Source of the DNA: an uncultured Clostridia bacterium
GTDB lineage: Bacteria; Bacillota; Clostridia; TANB77; CAG-508
Assembly (NCBI GenBank): GCA_934167445.1
Contig: CAKPKJ010000007.1
Coordinates: 1 to 64,000, forward strand
DNA length: 64,000 nt
Direction: 5' to 3'
Shown here one piece after another: positions 43,436 to 52,332 of this stretch. A program made the position numbers and the translations under genes. Under the pieces are notes generated by a model. The model had not been told where the DNA came from and did no database searches. It saw only the letters and a list, made by a program, of their open reading frames with translations. How positions within the stretch are numbered: position 1 is the first letter of the stretch; each line of letters starts with the position of its first letter.

Positions 43436-44542
43436 ATGGATATGAATAAGGTGCTTGATGAAGCAATAGAATTAGATGCTTCAGATATTCACTTAGTACC
43501 AGGAAATAAACCAATGCTAAGAGTATCAAGAGAATTGGTACCTGTAAGAGAATCAAAAATATTAACACCAGAAGATATGAATGAAATTTATGATTTTTTG
43601 GTTAGAGGAAACATAGATAAAGATGAGGTATTTAATACAACAAGAAAATTAGACACATCATATGAATACAAAGATATCCGTCTAAGAGTAAATATCTCTT
43701 TAACAGATGATGTGCCACTTTGTACACTAAGGTTAATAAAAAGTGAATTACCACCATATGAATCATTAGGGATACCAGACATAGTTAGAAGAATGTCATA
43801 TCAACCACAAGGATTGATATTAGTAACAGGAAAAACAAACTCTGGTAAAACAACAACATTAAACTCATTAATAGATTATATAAATGAAAATCAAAATAAA
43901 AAAATATTAACACTAGAAAACCCAGTAGAATATAAACATCACTCTAAAATGTCTTTAATTGTACAAAAAGAGGTAGGAAAAGGTAGAGATTCTTTAACAT
44001 TTAGTGATGGTGTTAAAAATGCATTAAGAGAAGACTGTGATATTCTTGTAATAGGAGAGATTCGTGATAAAGTAACAATGGAAGCTGCAATAGAAATGGC
44101 AGAATCTGGTCACTTAGTTATAGGAACATTGCATACAAAATCTTGTGCCGAAACAATTGATAGAATGATAAACTTCTATGAAGTAAGAGATCAAGCAAGT
44201 ATTAAATATTTATTATCTGCATTATTAAAACTTGTAGTATCACAAAGATTATTAAAAGGTGTTGATGGTAAGCTAGTATTAGTCCCAGAAGTAATGGTTG
44301 TAGATAATATAGTAGCAGGTATTATACGTAAAGATAAATTAAGTGTATCAGAAATAGAAGATGCTATACAAAGTAACCTAGAAAAAGGAAGTATAGGATT
44401 AATAAATTCACTTGCAAAATTATTTGTAGAAAATAAAATTACATTAGATCAAGCGAAAGCACAAATAGAAGAAAAGAACTTAGAAATATTAAATAGAACT
44501 ATAATGCAACTAAAAATAAAAAAAGGTGATAAAGGTCTATAA
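43436..44542 (+). CDS. pilT: Type IV pilus twitching/retraction ATPase PilT
   Basis: 368 aa. PilT powers pilus retraction, twitching motility and DNA uptake. Features: LDASDIHLVPGNKPMLR at the start, Walker A VTGKTNSGKTTTLNSL, Asp box LENPVEY, Walker B ILVIGEIRDKVTMEAA, His box GTLHTKSCAETIDRM. It lacks the zinc motif of PilB, which supports the PilT call. AAAGGAGG precedes ATG; it follows pilB by 21 bases. Confidence 0.93.
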   Translation: MDMNKVLDEAIELDASDIHLVPGNKPMLRVSRELVPVRESKILTPEDMNEIYDFLVRGNIDKDEVFNTTRKLDTSYEYKDIRLRVNISLTDDVPLCTLRLIKSELPPYESLGIPDIVRRMSYQPQGLILVTGKTNSGKTTTLNSLIDYINENQNKKILTLENPVEYKHHSKMSLIVQKEVGKGRDSLTFSDGVKNALREDCDILVIGEIRDKVTMEAAIEMAESGHLVIGTLHTKSCAETIDRMINFYEVRDQASIKYLLSALLKLVVSQRLLKGVDGKLVLVPEVMVVDNIVAGIIRKDKLSVSEIEDAIQSNLEKGSIGLINSLAKLFVENKITLDQAKAQIEEKNLEILNRTIMQLKIKKGDKGL

Positions 44543-44565
44543 TAATTGAAGAGGAGGATAATTTT

Positions 44566-45915
44566 ATGCCAACATATATGTACAAAGCAATGACAGACAA
44601 AGGCGTAGTGGTAAAAAACAAAGTAGAAGCTGCAAGTAGGTTATATCTTATAAAAAGCCTAAAAGATAATGGATTGCTTCCAATTTCAATAGAACAAATG
44701 GCATATAGAAGAAATAGTACCCCTAAAAAGAAGAAAAAAAATGTAACAGACATTCAGGAAATAATGAAAAATGTTAATACAACTCAATTAAGTGGAAAGC
44801 CCAAAACACTTACAGTTAAAGAAAAAATTAATCTTTATTTCGCTAAAACTGAAAAAATTACAATAAGAGATATAGTTGTATTCACACAAAACTTTTATTT
44901 ATTAAAAAAGGCAAACTTTAATAATATTCATGCATTAAATACAATAATAGAAGGAACAGAGAATGTATCATTTAAAGGAATATTAGAAGACATTGTAGCA
45001 GGAGTAGAAGCTGGAGAAAATATGTATACAACTATGGAATATTATTCAAATGTTTTTCCATATATATATATTAATATGATAAAAGTTGGGGAACTATCAG
45101 GTTCATTAACTAAATCGTTAGAACAAGCTGTTCAATATTTGGACGAAACTGAAAAGCTAAACAAGAAAATAAAATCAATATTAATACCTAATATTGTTCA
45201 ATTTGTATTATTACTTGTAATGTTAGTAGTTGGTACATTAGTTGCAATTCCTGCAATTCAAAATGTATTTGACGAAATGGGAACACAAGATACATTGCCA
45301 GCAGTAACAATTTGGTTTTCAAATTTTCTAAATGTTGCTATGAAGGTATGGTATATACCATTAGGAATAATAATAGCAGTTGTTGGAGTAATATTAGCAT
45401 ATGTTAATACACCAAAAGGAAAATATAATTTCCACTATTTTAAATATAAAATGCCAATATTTGGTGAACTTATATACGCATTAGACTTCTCAAGACTAAT
45501 GAAAGCGATGTTATTAAATTTACGTAATGGAATGAGAATCCAGGAAGCATTAGAAGTAAGTAAAAACGTAGTGAAAAACTATGTAATGCTATCAATGGTT
45601 GAAACATCAATAAATAATATATTAATGGGTACATCATGGATAGAACCATTTGAAAGAGCCGGGTTATCAAAACCAATGGTAACAGAAATGTTAAAAATAG
45701 GTATGCAAACAGACTTATCAGAAATGATGGAAAAATTAGTTGAATATATGGAAATAGATATAGATAATATTATGACAAAGATAATGAAAGCATTACCACA
45801 AGTTGTGTATGCAATAGTTGGTGTTGTATTAATATTCTTCGTAGTAGTAGTATTAGTACCTTGTATCCAAGTATATATGGGAAATTTCTTATTCTCAGCT
45901 TATGGAGTTGGTTAA
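44566..45915 (+). CDS. pilC: Pilus platform membrane protein PilC
   Basis: 449 aa, GspF-family inner membrane platform with which the motors work. Starts PTYMYKAMTDKGVVVKNKVEA, then a charged insert of about 60 residues (KKKKKNVTD region) before the first T2SSF domain (FTQNFYLLKKANFNNIHALN, VEAGENMYTTMEYYSNVFP, GELSGSLTKSLEQA). The second domain repeats this pattern (LDFSRLMKAMLLNLRNGMRIQEA). Three hydrophobic helices as usual. Last gene of the operon. Confidence 0.94.
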   Translation: MPTYMYKAMTDKGVVVKNKVEAASRLYLIKSLKDNGLLPISIEQMAYRRNSTPKKKKKNVTDIQEIMKNVNTTQLSGKPKTLTVKEKINLYFAKTEKITIRDIVVFTQNFYLLKKANFNNIHALNTIIEGTENVSFKGILEDIVAGVEAGENMYTTMEYYSNVFPYIYINMIKVGELSGSLTKSLEQAVQYLDETEKLNKKIKSILIPNIVQFVLLLVMLVVGTLVAIPAIQNVFDEMGTQDTLPAVTIWFSNFLNVAMKVWYIPLGIIIAVVGVILAYVNTPKGKYNFHYFKYKMPIFGELIYALDFSRLMKAMLLNLRNGMRIQEALEVSKNVVKNYVMLSMVETSINNILMGTSWIEPFERAGLSKPMVTEMLKIGMQTDLSEMMEKLVEYMEIDIDNIMTKIMKALPQVVYAIVGVVLIFFVVVVLVPCIQVYMGNFLFSAYGVG

Positions 45916-45916
45916 T

Positions 45917-45949
45917 AATGATTTTGGGGTCGGAGCAAAAAATCATTTT
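45917..45949. repeat. Palindromic intergenic repeat, copy 2
   Basis: AATGATTTT and AAAATCATT flank GGGGTCGGAGCAA. The reverse complement matches the repeat at 14424-14457 with one or two changes. Here it follows pilC directly and may end the operon. Confidence 0.75.
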
Positions 45950-46013
45950 CAAATGCTTTGCTTTTGTTCTAAATGTGCAAACAAATAGATTGTAATAAGA
46001 GAGGAAAAAAGAA

Positions 46014-46916
46014 ATGAAAATTGGAATTGATTTAGGCGGAAGTCATATATCAATAGGTGTTGTAGATAAAGACGGAAAAATATTAGATAAAAGAGATAAA
46101 CACTTAAGAGGAATTGCCAAAAGACTGATAAAGTCCACAATAGAAGAAACAATTATAAGCAATATAAAAGAATATCAAAAAAATTATAAAATAACAGAAA
46201 TAGGGATTGCAGTTCCAGGTTCAGTAAAAAATGATAAAATCTTGAAATCTGTAAATTTAGGATTAAAAGATTATAACCTTGTAGGAGTTATAAAAAAAGA
46301 AATTGATTTACCTATCAAAATACGCAATGATGCAAAATGCGCAGCATTAGCGGAAAGTAAATATGGAGCATTAAAAAAATACAATAGAGTATTATTTATG
46401 ACTCTAGGAACTGGAATAGGTGGAGCTGTAATAATAAATGGAAAGTTATTAGATGCTGGTGAATATCCTGGTTGTGAATTCGGACATATGGTAATAAAAG
46501 AAAATGGATTAGAGTGTAATTGTGGAAGAAAAGGATGTTTTGAAAAATATGGTTCAATGAGAGCTTTTAAAGATAACTTGAGAAACGAACTAGGTTTAGA
46601 AGATAAAACAAGTGGAAAAGAATTAATGGCAATTTTAAAAAATACAACAAAAGAAAGTAAAGATTATGCTAAAATAGAAAAAGTAAGAAAGCAATACATT
46701 AGAGATTTAAATGTAGGGATTACAAACTTAATAAATATCTTCGAACCAGAAGCAATTGGAATAGGAGGAAGCTTTGTGTATTTTTCAGAAGCATTACTAG
46801 ATGATATAAAAGAACTAATAATAAAAGAAAATATGTTATTTAACTCTAGAAAAGAAATAAATATACAAACAGCAGTACTTGGAAACGAAGCAGGAATAAT
46901 AGGAGCTATATTATAG
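46014..46916 (+). CDS. ROK family sugar kinase or related protein
   Basis: 300 aa. N-terminal ATP motif IGIDLGGSHISIGVVD, then LGTGIGGAVIINGKLL, the ROK zinc site with GCEFGHMVI and CNCGRKGCFEKYGS, and IGIGGSFVYFSEALL. No DNA-binding domain is present, so it is an enzyme type, such as glucokinase, rather than a repressor. The sugar cannot be read from sequence. Own transcript after the pilus operon. Confidence 0.9.
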   Translation: MKIGIDLGGSHISIGVVDKDGKILDKRDKHLRGIAKRLIKSTIEETIISNIKEYQKNYKITEIGIAVPGSVKNDKILKSVNLGLKDYNLVGVIKKEIDLPIKIRNDAKCAALAESKYGALKKYNRVLFMTLGTGIGGAVIINGKLLDAGEYPGCEFGHMVIKENGLECNCGRKGCFEKYGSMRAFKDNLRNELGLEDKTSGKELMAILKNTTKESKDYAKIEKVRKQYIRDLNVGITNLINIFEPEAIGIGGSFVYFSEALLDDIKELIIKENMLFNSRKEINIQTAVLGNEAGIIGAIL

Positions 46917-46942
46917 AATTTTATATTAATAATATAAAAATG

Positions 46943-46974
46943 GGGTATAAAAAATTATTTTTATACCTCTTTTT
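46943..46974 (+). terminator. Terminator after the ROK gene
   Basis: GGTATAAAAA pairs with TTTTTATACC and is followed by TCTTTTTG. Confidence 0.75.
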
Positions 46975-47058
46975 GATGATTAAATTTTTATATTAGAACT
47001 TATTAAAGTTCAGATATTTTATTGTTTATAAAAGCTATTACAAAGTTTTGTAATAGGA

Positions 47059-48339
47059 TTAACAATTAGGAATTAAAATAATTTGTCCTGCATAAATCAC
47101 ATTAGGATTCGAAATATTATTAAGAGTAGCAAGTATGCTAACTGTAGTTTTATATCTTTGAGCTATTTGACTTAAAGTATCTCCATAACGAATTTTATAT
47201 GAAAATTTTCCGCAAGCATTAGTGCCTTCAACAAATGAATTATTAGATGTACTATAAGAGGCATTATTAAGCTTTATAGTAAGCACTTGACCTGGATAAA
47301 TTAAATTAGGGTTTTTTATAAATGGATTTAGCAAAACAATAGAATTTACTGTTGTTCCATATCTTAATGCAATATGACTTAAAGTATCTCCTTTTTTTAC
47401 AGTATAAGTTATAATGTTACTACCATTAGAAGAATTATTAGAATTGCTGGAATCAGAGCTGATAGTAAGCACTTGACCCGGATAAATCAAATTAGGATTT
47501 TTAATAAAAGGATTTAACGAAACAATAGAATTTACTGTTGTTCCATATTTTAATGCAATATGACTCAAAGTATCTCCTTTTTTTACCGTATAAGTTATTA
47601 AATTATTAGCAGTATTATTAGAATCATTTTGAGTAGGTAGTGAAGAAGTAGTATCTATAAAAATATTATTGGTAAAAATATTTTTATCAACATTTCCAGA
47701 GATTCCATTAACTCTACCTGTGCTTGTATATTGCCAACCGGTCCAATATTCCCATTTGCCATTTGGCTCAGGAGAGGAAACACCATAATTTGCAACCCAA
47801 AGAGGGTATGATGTAAGAGCACTTGAAAATATAGTTCTAGCAGAATAAGCGTTACTATAAACAATAGGTGTAGTTTTTGTTGTAGATTGTAAGGTTTGTA
47901 AAAAAACTTTAGAAATTTCATTTATTTCATATGTTGACAAATTACCAAAGTTTTCAAAATCCATAGCAAGTTTACAGTCAGCTTGTTTGCCAGATACAAC
48001 TTTAGCAAAAAAATTAGCTTCTGCACGTGCTTGTGAAGTGTTTCTTGCAATTACATAATGATAAAATCCAACTTTTAAACCATTTGATTTTGCATTTTTA
48101 TAATTAGTTTCAAAATATGGATCAATATATTTAGTACCTTCCGACGATTTTATATAAACAATTTCAATTCCAGAATTTTTTACGTCATAGAAATTTACAT
48201 ATCTTTGCCAAGAGCTTATATCAATTCCTTGATAAGTAGTATTATCTGAAGGACCAAAAGCTAGAGACTGAATGCAAGAGGCAAGAATTAGTAAGATAAA
48301 GGAAAAACAAAAAAACAATTTAGCAATTTTTTTAGCCAT
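47059..48339 (-). CDS. Secreted GH25 lysozyme with three LysM domains
   Basis: 426 aa. A signal peptide (about 1-27, with KKIAKLFFCFSFILLILAS) is followed by a GH25 muramidase domain: QGIDISSWQ, YIKSSEGTKYIDPYF, FYHYVIARN, AMDFENFG and WTGWQYTSTGRVNGISGNVD. Three LysM peptidoglycan-binding units follow (TYTVKKGDTLSHIALKYGTT twice, and SYKIRYGDTLSQIAQRYKTT), joined by Ser/Asn linkers. The first two LysM units are near-identical in DNA, a recent tandem duplication. The ATG at 48339 has AAAGGAGG 7 nt upstream. Role: cell wall remodelling or attack on other bacteria. Confidence 0.93.
   Translation of the reverse strand: MAKKIAKLFFCFSFILLILASCIQSLAFGPSDNTTYQGIDISSWQRYVNFYDVKNSGIEIVYIKSSEGTKYIDPYFETNYKNAKSNGLKVGFYHYVIARNTSQARAEANFFAKVVSGKQADCKLAMDFENFGNLSTYEINEISKVFLQTLQSTTKTTPIVYSNAYSARTIFSSALTSYPLWVANYGVSSPEPNGKWEYWTGWQYTSTGRVNGISGNVDKNIFTNNIFIDTTSSLPTQNDSNNTANNLITYTVKKGDTLSHIALKYGTTVNSIVSLNPFIKNPNLIYPGQVLTISSDSSNSNNSSNGSNIITYTVKKGDTLSHIALRYGTTVNSIVLLNPFIKNPNLIYPGQVLTIKLNNASYSTSNNSFVEGTNACGKFSYKIRYGDTLSQIAQRYKTTVSILATLNNISNPNVIYAGQIILIPNC
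47279..47607 (-). repeat. Near-identical tandem LysM-coding repeats
   Basis: About 144 bases at 47279-47422 and 47464-47607 differ at few positions and encode LysM units 2 and 1. Such repeats can expand or shrink by recombination. Confidence 0.8.
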
Positions 48340-48394
48340 AATAGACCTCCTTTCAAAAAAGTTTATATTAAATAATATGAAAAAGCTACAAATA

Positions 48395-48423
48395 TTGACA
48401 AACAACAAAATGTTATGTATACT
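48395..48423 (+). promoter_or_regulatory. Promoter of the GC-rich gene pair
   Basis: TTGACA (48395-48400), 17 bases, TATACT (48418-48423), divergent from the lysozyme gene. Confidence 0.65.
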
Positions 48424-48475
48424 GAGAATATGCCAATTTGGCTATTATATAGGCTCTAAATAAGAAAGGAAGAAA

Positions 48476-48970
48476 ATGCAAGTCTATAAAATTTCTGTCA
48501 GTTTTGCTTCATCAATGAAAATTAATGAGGCAGCCAAGGAGTTTTCTAAGAAGGAATGCCAATTTGAAGGCAAAATTCTGTTGGAAAGCAAACCAAAATC
48601 AGGAGAATTCATTGGATATTCTGAAGGGAGACTTAATAATGATCTTCAACTGATTAAGGGAATCTTAATTGATAATTCCCTTGCTTTTTATCGAATGCCA
48701 ATTAAAAGCAGCTCTCATACTGTAATATATACGTTCCCAGAAATTGGCCAAAAAGGCTATTGGGGTAGACGAGTCCTAGACAACGTAAGAAACGAGGGGC
48801 TGGCCAAACTCCACATCGAAAAGATGGAGAACAATGTTCCAGAATTAGAACTGCAAATAAGGGAGAGGTATTCTGAAAAAAGGCCTGAATCTGCACAAAA
48901 CGACGGAAGCTTTTTGGACCAACTAGATGCAAAATTGCTTTTAGCTGATTGCATAAAGCATTTTAGTTAA
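48476..48970 (+). CDS. Unknown protein A of a GC-rich gene pair
   Basis: 164 aa, no signal peptide or membrane helix; beta-rich first half, charged helical end. I do not recognise it. It shares a spaced pattern with the next protein: (F/I)xG..., then GEFIGY, then LIKGILI, and later YTFPEIGQKGYWG (next protein: DFAGY, LVGVVTI, YIFRDINAPGIQG), so the two are probably distant paralogues. Sampled lines reach 48% GC with CTC/GCC/GGC codons, unlike neighbours. AAAGGAAG precedes ATG. Confidence 0.7.
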   Translation: MQVYKISVSFASSMKINEAAKEFSKKECQFEGKILLESKPKSGEFIGYSEGRLNNDLQLIKGILIDNSLAFYRMPIKSSSHTVIYTFPEIGQKGYWGRRVLDNVRNEGLAKLHIEKMENNVPELELQIRERYSEKRPESAQNDGSFLDQLDAKLLLADCIKHFS

Positions 48971-48993
48971 GAATTCAACTCTGGGGAGTAAAG

Positions 48994-49476
48994 ATGGAAC
49001 TGTACATGATTTCCGGAACGTTCATTGGTGAATGCTATGAGACCAGAAGAGGAAACGATTTTGCAGGCTATTTGATAGAGGAGGAAGCAAGTCACGAACT
49101 TGTAGGAGTGGTTACTATTAACCAACCATCTGAGTACGACGGAACACGTTATGTGTTTGGATACAAAGAAGAAAATGAGGTTGCCATTTTCCAAGTTGCA
49201 AATCGCCAAAAAGTCGATCCGGTATTTTATATCTTTAGAGATATAAACGCTCCAGGAATTCAGGGAATTTTTGACTCAACTAATAATCCTGTAAAAAAAT
49301 TACAGGTACAGGCAAAACTGGTTAAAGTCAAAGACCATATGGACGCAAGACTCAAAGAGGTTGAAAAGATATTTCGTGAGATTCGTCCAGAAGGCAGCTG
49401 GGGATTTTATAAACAAGTGTGCGAGAGTGATCCTGTTGCATACTTAAAGGAAATCAAAGATAAGCTGAATTGCTAG
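48994..49476 (+). CDS. Unknown protein B of a GC-rich gene pair
   Basis: 160 aa soluble protein: YMISGTFIGECYE, NDFAGYLIEEE, LVGVVTINQ, YVFGYKEENEVAIFQVA, then YIFRDINAPGIQGIF and a helical end with Cys as last residue. It is transcribed with protein A, 23 bases downstream, and probably shares its fold. No function can be assigned. Composition again differs from the AT-rich neighbourhood, so the pair was probably acquired together. Confidence 0.7.
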   Translation: MELYMISGTFIGECYETRRGNDFAGYLIEEEASHELVGVVTINQPSEYDGTRYVFGYKEENEVAIFQVANRQKVDPVFYIFRDINAPGIQGIFDSTNNPVKKLQVQAKLVKVKDHMDARLKEVEKIFREIRPEGSWGFYKQVCESDPVAYLKEIKDKLNC

Positions 49477-49485
49477 AGCCTAAAG

Positions 49486-49514
49486 GAGACAGTGTAATAA
49501 CTGTCTCTTTTTTA
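49486..49514 (+). terminator. Terminator after the GC-rich pair
   Basis: GAGACAGT (49486-49493) pairs with ACTGTCTC (49500-49507), then TTTTTT. Confidence 0.88.
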
Positions 49515-49544
49515 AGGGGAATTTTAAAAAAGACTGAAAAAAGC

Positions 49545-49573
49545 TTGAAATTATGCAAAAATTTTGCTATAAT
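49545..49573 (+). promoter_or_regulatory. Promoter of rpsB-tsf
   Basis: TTGAAA (49545-49550), 17 bases, TATAAT (49568-49573). Confidence 0.75.
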
Positions 49574-49584
49574 AATTAGCGTAA

Positions 49585-49672
49585 TAATCACGCACTAAGC
49601 TAGTTTTACGGGAAGTGCCTAAAAATAGGTCCTAAAAAACGAAAAACTTAGGCGGAAGAATAACAAAAAGGG
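49585..49672 (+). promoter_or_regulatory. Possible rpsB (S2) leader RNA
   Basis: The roughly 100-base leader before rpsB folds by GCCTAA (49617-49622) with TTAGGC (49648-49653), with CTAAGCTAGTTTTACGGG upstream. Leaders before rpsB that bind S2 are known in Firmicutes; the match is by position and general look only. Confidence 0.45.
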
Positions 49673-49683
49673 AGGAATTTAAA

Positions 49684-50469
49684 ATGGCAGTAGTTGCAAT
49701 GAAACAATTACTAGAAGCAGGTGTTCATTTCGGACATCAAACAAGAAGATGGGATCCAAGAATGGCTGAATACATATTCCAAGCTAGAAATGGTATCCAT
49801 ATTATTGATTTACAAAAGACATCAAAAAAATTAGACGAGGCATATGACTTCGTAAGAGAACAAGCTGAAGAAGGAAAAACAATTTTATTTGTTGGAACTA
49901 AAAAACAAGCTCAAGATTGCATGAAAGAAGCAGCTTTAAAATGTGGAATGTATTATGTAGATAAAAGATGGTTAGGTGGAATGTTAACTAACTTTGATAC
50001 AATCCAAACAAGAATTAAAAGATTAAAAGACTTAGAAACAATGGCAGAAGATGGTACATTTGATGTATTACCTAAAAAAGAAGTAATCTTATTGAAAAAA
50101 GAAATGGATAAATTAGAGAAAAACCTTGGCGGAATCAAAGATATGAAAGAATTACCAGGAGTAATATTCTTAGTAGATCCTAAAAAAGAAAGAATAGCAG
50201 TACTAGAAGCTAAAAAATTAGGTATTCCACTAGTTGGTTTAGTAGACACAAACTGTAACCCAGATGACGTAGATTACGTAATTCCTGGAAATGATGATGC
50301 TATAAGAGCTGTAAAATTAATTGCAGACGTTATGGCAAATGCAGTTATTGAAGGAAAACAAGGTGAAAGCTTTGAAGATGAACAAGAAGAACAACAAGCA
50401 GCAACAGAAGAAGCTACAAGTATTGAAGAAGTAGTAGCTAATGAAGATGCTGAAGAAGTAAAAGAATAA
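49684..50469 (+). CDS. rpsB: 30S ribosomal protein S2
   Basis: 261 aa. Typical start MKQLLEAGVHFGHQTRRWDP, then FVGTKKQAQDCMKEAA, YYVDKRWLGGMLTNFDTI, and the C-terminal PLVGLVDTNCNPDDVDYVIPGNDDAIRA. An acidic Gln/Glu-rich tail of about 35 residues follows. GGGAGGA precedes ATG. Confidence 0.97.
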   Translation: MAVVAMKQLLEAGVHFGHQTRRWDPRMAEYIFQARNGIHIIDLQKTSKKLDEAYDFVREQAEEGKTILFVGTKKQAQDCMKEAALKCGMYYVDKRWLGGMLTNFDTIQTRIKRLKDLETMAEDGTFDVLPKKEVILLKKEMDKLEKNLGGIKDMKELPGVIFLVDPKKERIAVLEAKKLGIPLVGLVDTNCNPDDVDYVIPGNDDAIRAVKLIADVMANAVIEGKQGESFEDEQEEQQAATEEATSIEEVVANEDAEEVKE

Positions 50470-50496
50470 TTTAATAAAACCTATTGATATTAAATA

Positions 50497-50530
50497 AAAA
50501 GAGGGTGGAGCTTTTCTGCTCTACTCTTTG
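50497..50530 (+). terminator. Hairpin between rpsB and tsf
   Basis: AAGAGGGTGGAGC pairs, with a bulge, with GCTCTACTCTT. The T-run is weak, so it likely only lowers readthrough into tsf. Confidence 0.6.
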
Positions 50531-50568
50531 TTAATATAGTAGTTATATAATAAAAGGAGGAATATAAT

Positions 50569-51447
50569 ATGATTACTGCAAGTCAAGTAAAAGACCTAAG
50601 AGAAAAAACAGGAGCAGGAATGATGGACTGCAAAAAAGTTTTAACAGAAACAGATGGAGATATGGAAAAAGCAATCGAATTATTACGTGAAAGAGGAATT
50701 GCAAAAGCAGCTAAAAAATCTGGAAGAGTTGCAGCAGAAGGCCTAGTTGAAGCATATGTATCAGAAGACGGAAAAGTTGGAGCTATAGTAGAAGTAAATG
50801 CCGAAACAGACTTTGTAGCTAAAAATGAAGAATTCAAAACATTTGTAGCAAATGTTGCAAAACAAGTAGCTGAAAAAAATCCAAAAGATGTAGAAGAATT
50901 ATTAGCACAAGATTCAATTGAAGAACCAGGAAAAACAGTTAATGAAGTATTAATTGAAAAAATAGCTACAATCGGTGAAAATATGAATATTAGAAGATTT
51001 GCTAGATTTGAATCAGAAGGATTAGTTGAAAAATATATCCATGGCGATGGAAAAATAGCAGTTTTAGTAAGTATGAAATCAGGAGATAAAGAAGTTGCAA
51101 AAGACGTATGTATGCAAATTGCAGCAGCAAGACCTGAATATTTAAACGAAGCAGCCGTTCCAGCTGAAAGATTAGAAAAAGAAAAAGAAATTTTAAAAGC
51201 ACAAACAATGAATGAAGGAAAACCAGAAGCAATTGCAGAAAAAATCGTATTAGGAAGAATTGGTAAATTCTACAGCGAAATATGCTTAGTAGACCAAGAA
51301 TTCGTAAAAGACCCAAGTAAAAAAGTTTCTCAATTATTAAAAGAACACAATGCAGAAGTATCAGAATTTGCAAGATTTGAAAAAGGTGAAGGAATCGAGA
51401 AAAAAGAAGAAAACTTTGCTGAAGAAGTAATGAAACAATTAAAATAA
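50569..51447 (+). CDS. tsf: Elongation factor Ts
   Basis: 292 aa nucleotide exchange factor for EF-Tu. It has the N-terminal UBA-like unit (VKDLREKTGAGMMDCKKVLTET), RERGIAKAAKKSGR, VEVNAETDFVAKNEEF, and the core ending with a helical coiled coil. AAAGGAGG precedes ATG. Confidence 0.97.
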   Translation: MITASQVKDLREKTGAGMMDCKKVLTETDGDMEKAIELLRERGIAKAAKKSGRVAAEGLVEAYVSEDGKVGAIVEVNAETDFVAKNEEFKTFVANVAKQVAEKNPKDVEELLAQDSIEEPGKTVNEVLIEKIATIGENMNIRRFARFESEGLVEKYIHGDGKIAVLVSMKSGDKEVAKDVCMQIAAARPEYLNEAAVPAERLEKEKEILKAQTMNEGKPEAIAEKIVLGRIGKFYSEICLVDQEFVKDPSKKVSQLLKEHNAEVSEFARFEKGEGIEKKEENFAEEVMKQLK

Positions 51448-51890
51448 AAAAATTAATAAAACGAATAAGAGGATATAGTATAAAAACTTTTTATACATAC
51501 ATAATGTAGTGAGAGTATTTTATAGCGTAAATATTCTAGACAATTTAAAAGTCAAGACGTTTTGCTAAAGCCAAAACATCTTGACTTTTTGTTAATGTTT
51601 GTGTTGTCTTTACTTTTATCATTACTTACACCTTTGACTTTGCTTTTCTTGATTATTAATTGTTATAGGAAAATTAGTTAACAAGAGTATACTGATATAA
51701 AAAACAAGAAGAGAATCGAGATATGCAGTAAATAAAAGAAAAAAAGAGAAAACACAAGAAAAAGTGAGCTCGCAATATGAAAATGCTCAATTAAACAAAA
51801 AGATTAAACTTGATTGCAGAATAAAATTCAATTATAATACAAAAATAAAGATAGTAAACGATTTTTATAACAAAAATAATAAATAATTTT
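51448..51890. other. Gene-free spacer with one terminator
   Basis: These 443 bases hold the tsf terminator at 51547-51590. The remainder is AT-rich with no supported gene on either strand; a stretch around 51720-51800 is purine-rich with no ribosome site. Confidence 0.6.
51547..51592 (+). terminator. Terminator after tsf
   Basis: AAAAGTCAAGACGTTTTG (51547-51564) pairs with CAAAACATCTTGACTTTTT (51572-51590). Confidence 0.9.
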
Positions 51891-52139
51891 TTATGCAGTT
51901 TGGTCATTATCACTTTCTAAAGGTGCAAACAACACTCTGATATCTACATCTAAGGCTATTGCTATTTTATATAAAGTAGCTAAAGAAAAAGTATTTCTGC
52001 AAGCACTTTTAGATTCTATTTTACGTATGAATTCATAACTATAAAAAGTTTTATTAGCTAATTGCAATTGAGTTAAACCTTTTAATTTTCTTTGTTTTTT
52101 TATATTCTGACCAACTAAATAATAAATATCGTAATTCAT
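51891..52139 (-). CDS. XRE-family (Cro/C1-type) DNA-binding regulator
   Basis: 82 aa. A single helix-turn-helix domain of the HTH_3 type: VGQNIKKQRKLKGLTQLQLANKTF, then YEFIRKIESKSACRNTFSLATLYKIAIALDV, and a short acidic end. It has no sensor domain. It is transcribed away from the FGE-like pseudopilin gene and an inverted repeat lies just upstream of its start, so it may control itself and the pseudopilin pair. Confidence 0.85.
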   Translation of the reverse strand: MNYDIYYLVGQNIKKQRKLKGLTQLQLANKTFYSYEFIRKIESKSACRNTFSLATLYKIAIALDVDIRVLFAPLESDNDQTA

Positions 52140-52158
52140 AATATTTCAACTCTTTCCC

Positions 52159-52182
52159 AATTATTGTTAAACCACAATAATT
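52159..52182. promoter_or_regulatory. Candidate operator of the XRE regulator
   Basis: AATTATTG (52159-52166) and CAATAATT (52175-52182) form a perfect 8-bp inverted repeat with an 8-base centre, 20 bases upstream of the regulator's ATG. Size and position fit an XRE dimer site. Confidence 0.5.
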
Positions 52183-52254
52183 TCTATTTGATTTCTATCT
52201 TAATGCTATTTAGGCATTTTCTTTTTATGGTATCAAAAAAACAGAAACAAAATG

Positions 52255-52283
52255 TTGCAATATACCACCAGTCGTGATATAAT
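52255..52283 (+). promoter_or_regulatory. Promoter of the second FGE-like pseudopilin
   Basis: TTGCAA (52255-52260), 17 bases, TATAAT (52278-52283), with TGA before the -10. Confidence 0.65.
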
Positions 52284-52332
52284 TTTTTTGAATTTGAGAA
52301 AACTAATGAAAAGCGTGATATGAGGAGAAAAT

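Noticed and set aside
51448..51890. Possible RNA gene or hidden ORF in the tsf spacer
   Set aside because: Apart from the tsf terminator there is no conserved structure, ribosome site or sensible protein.
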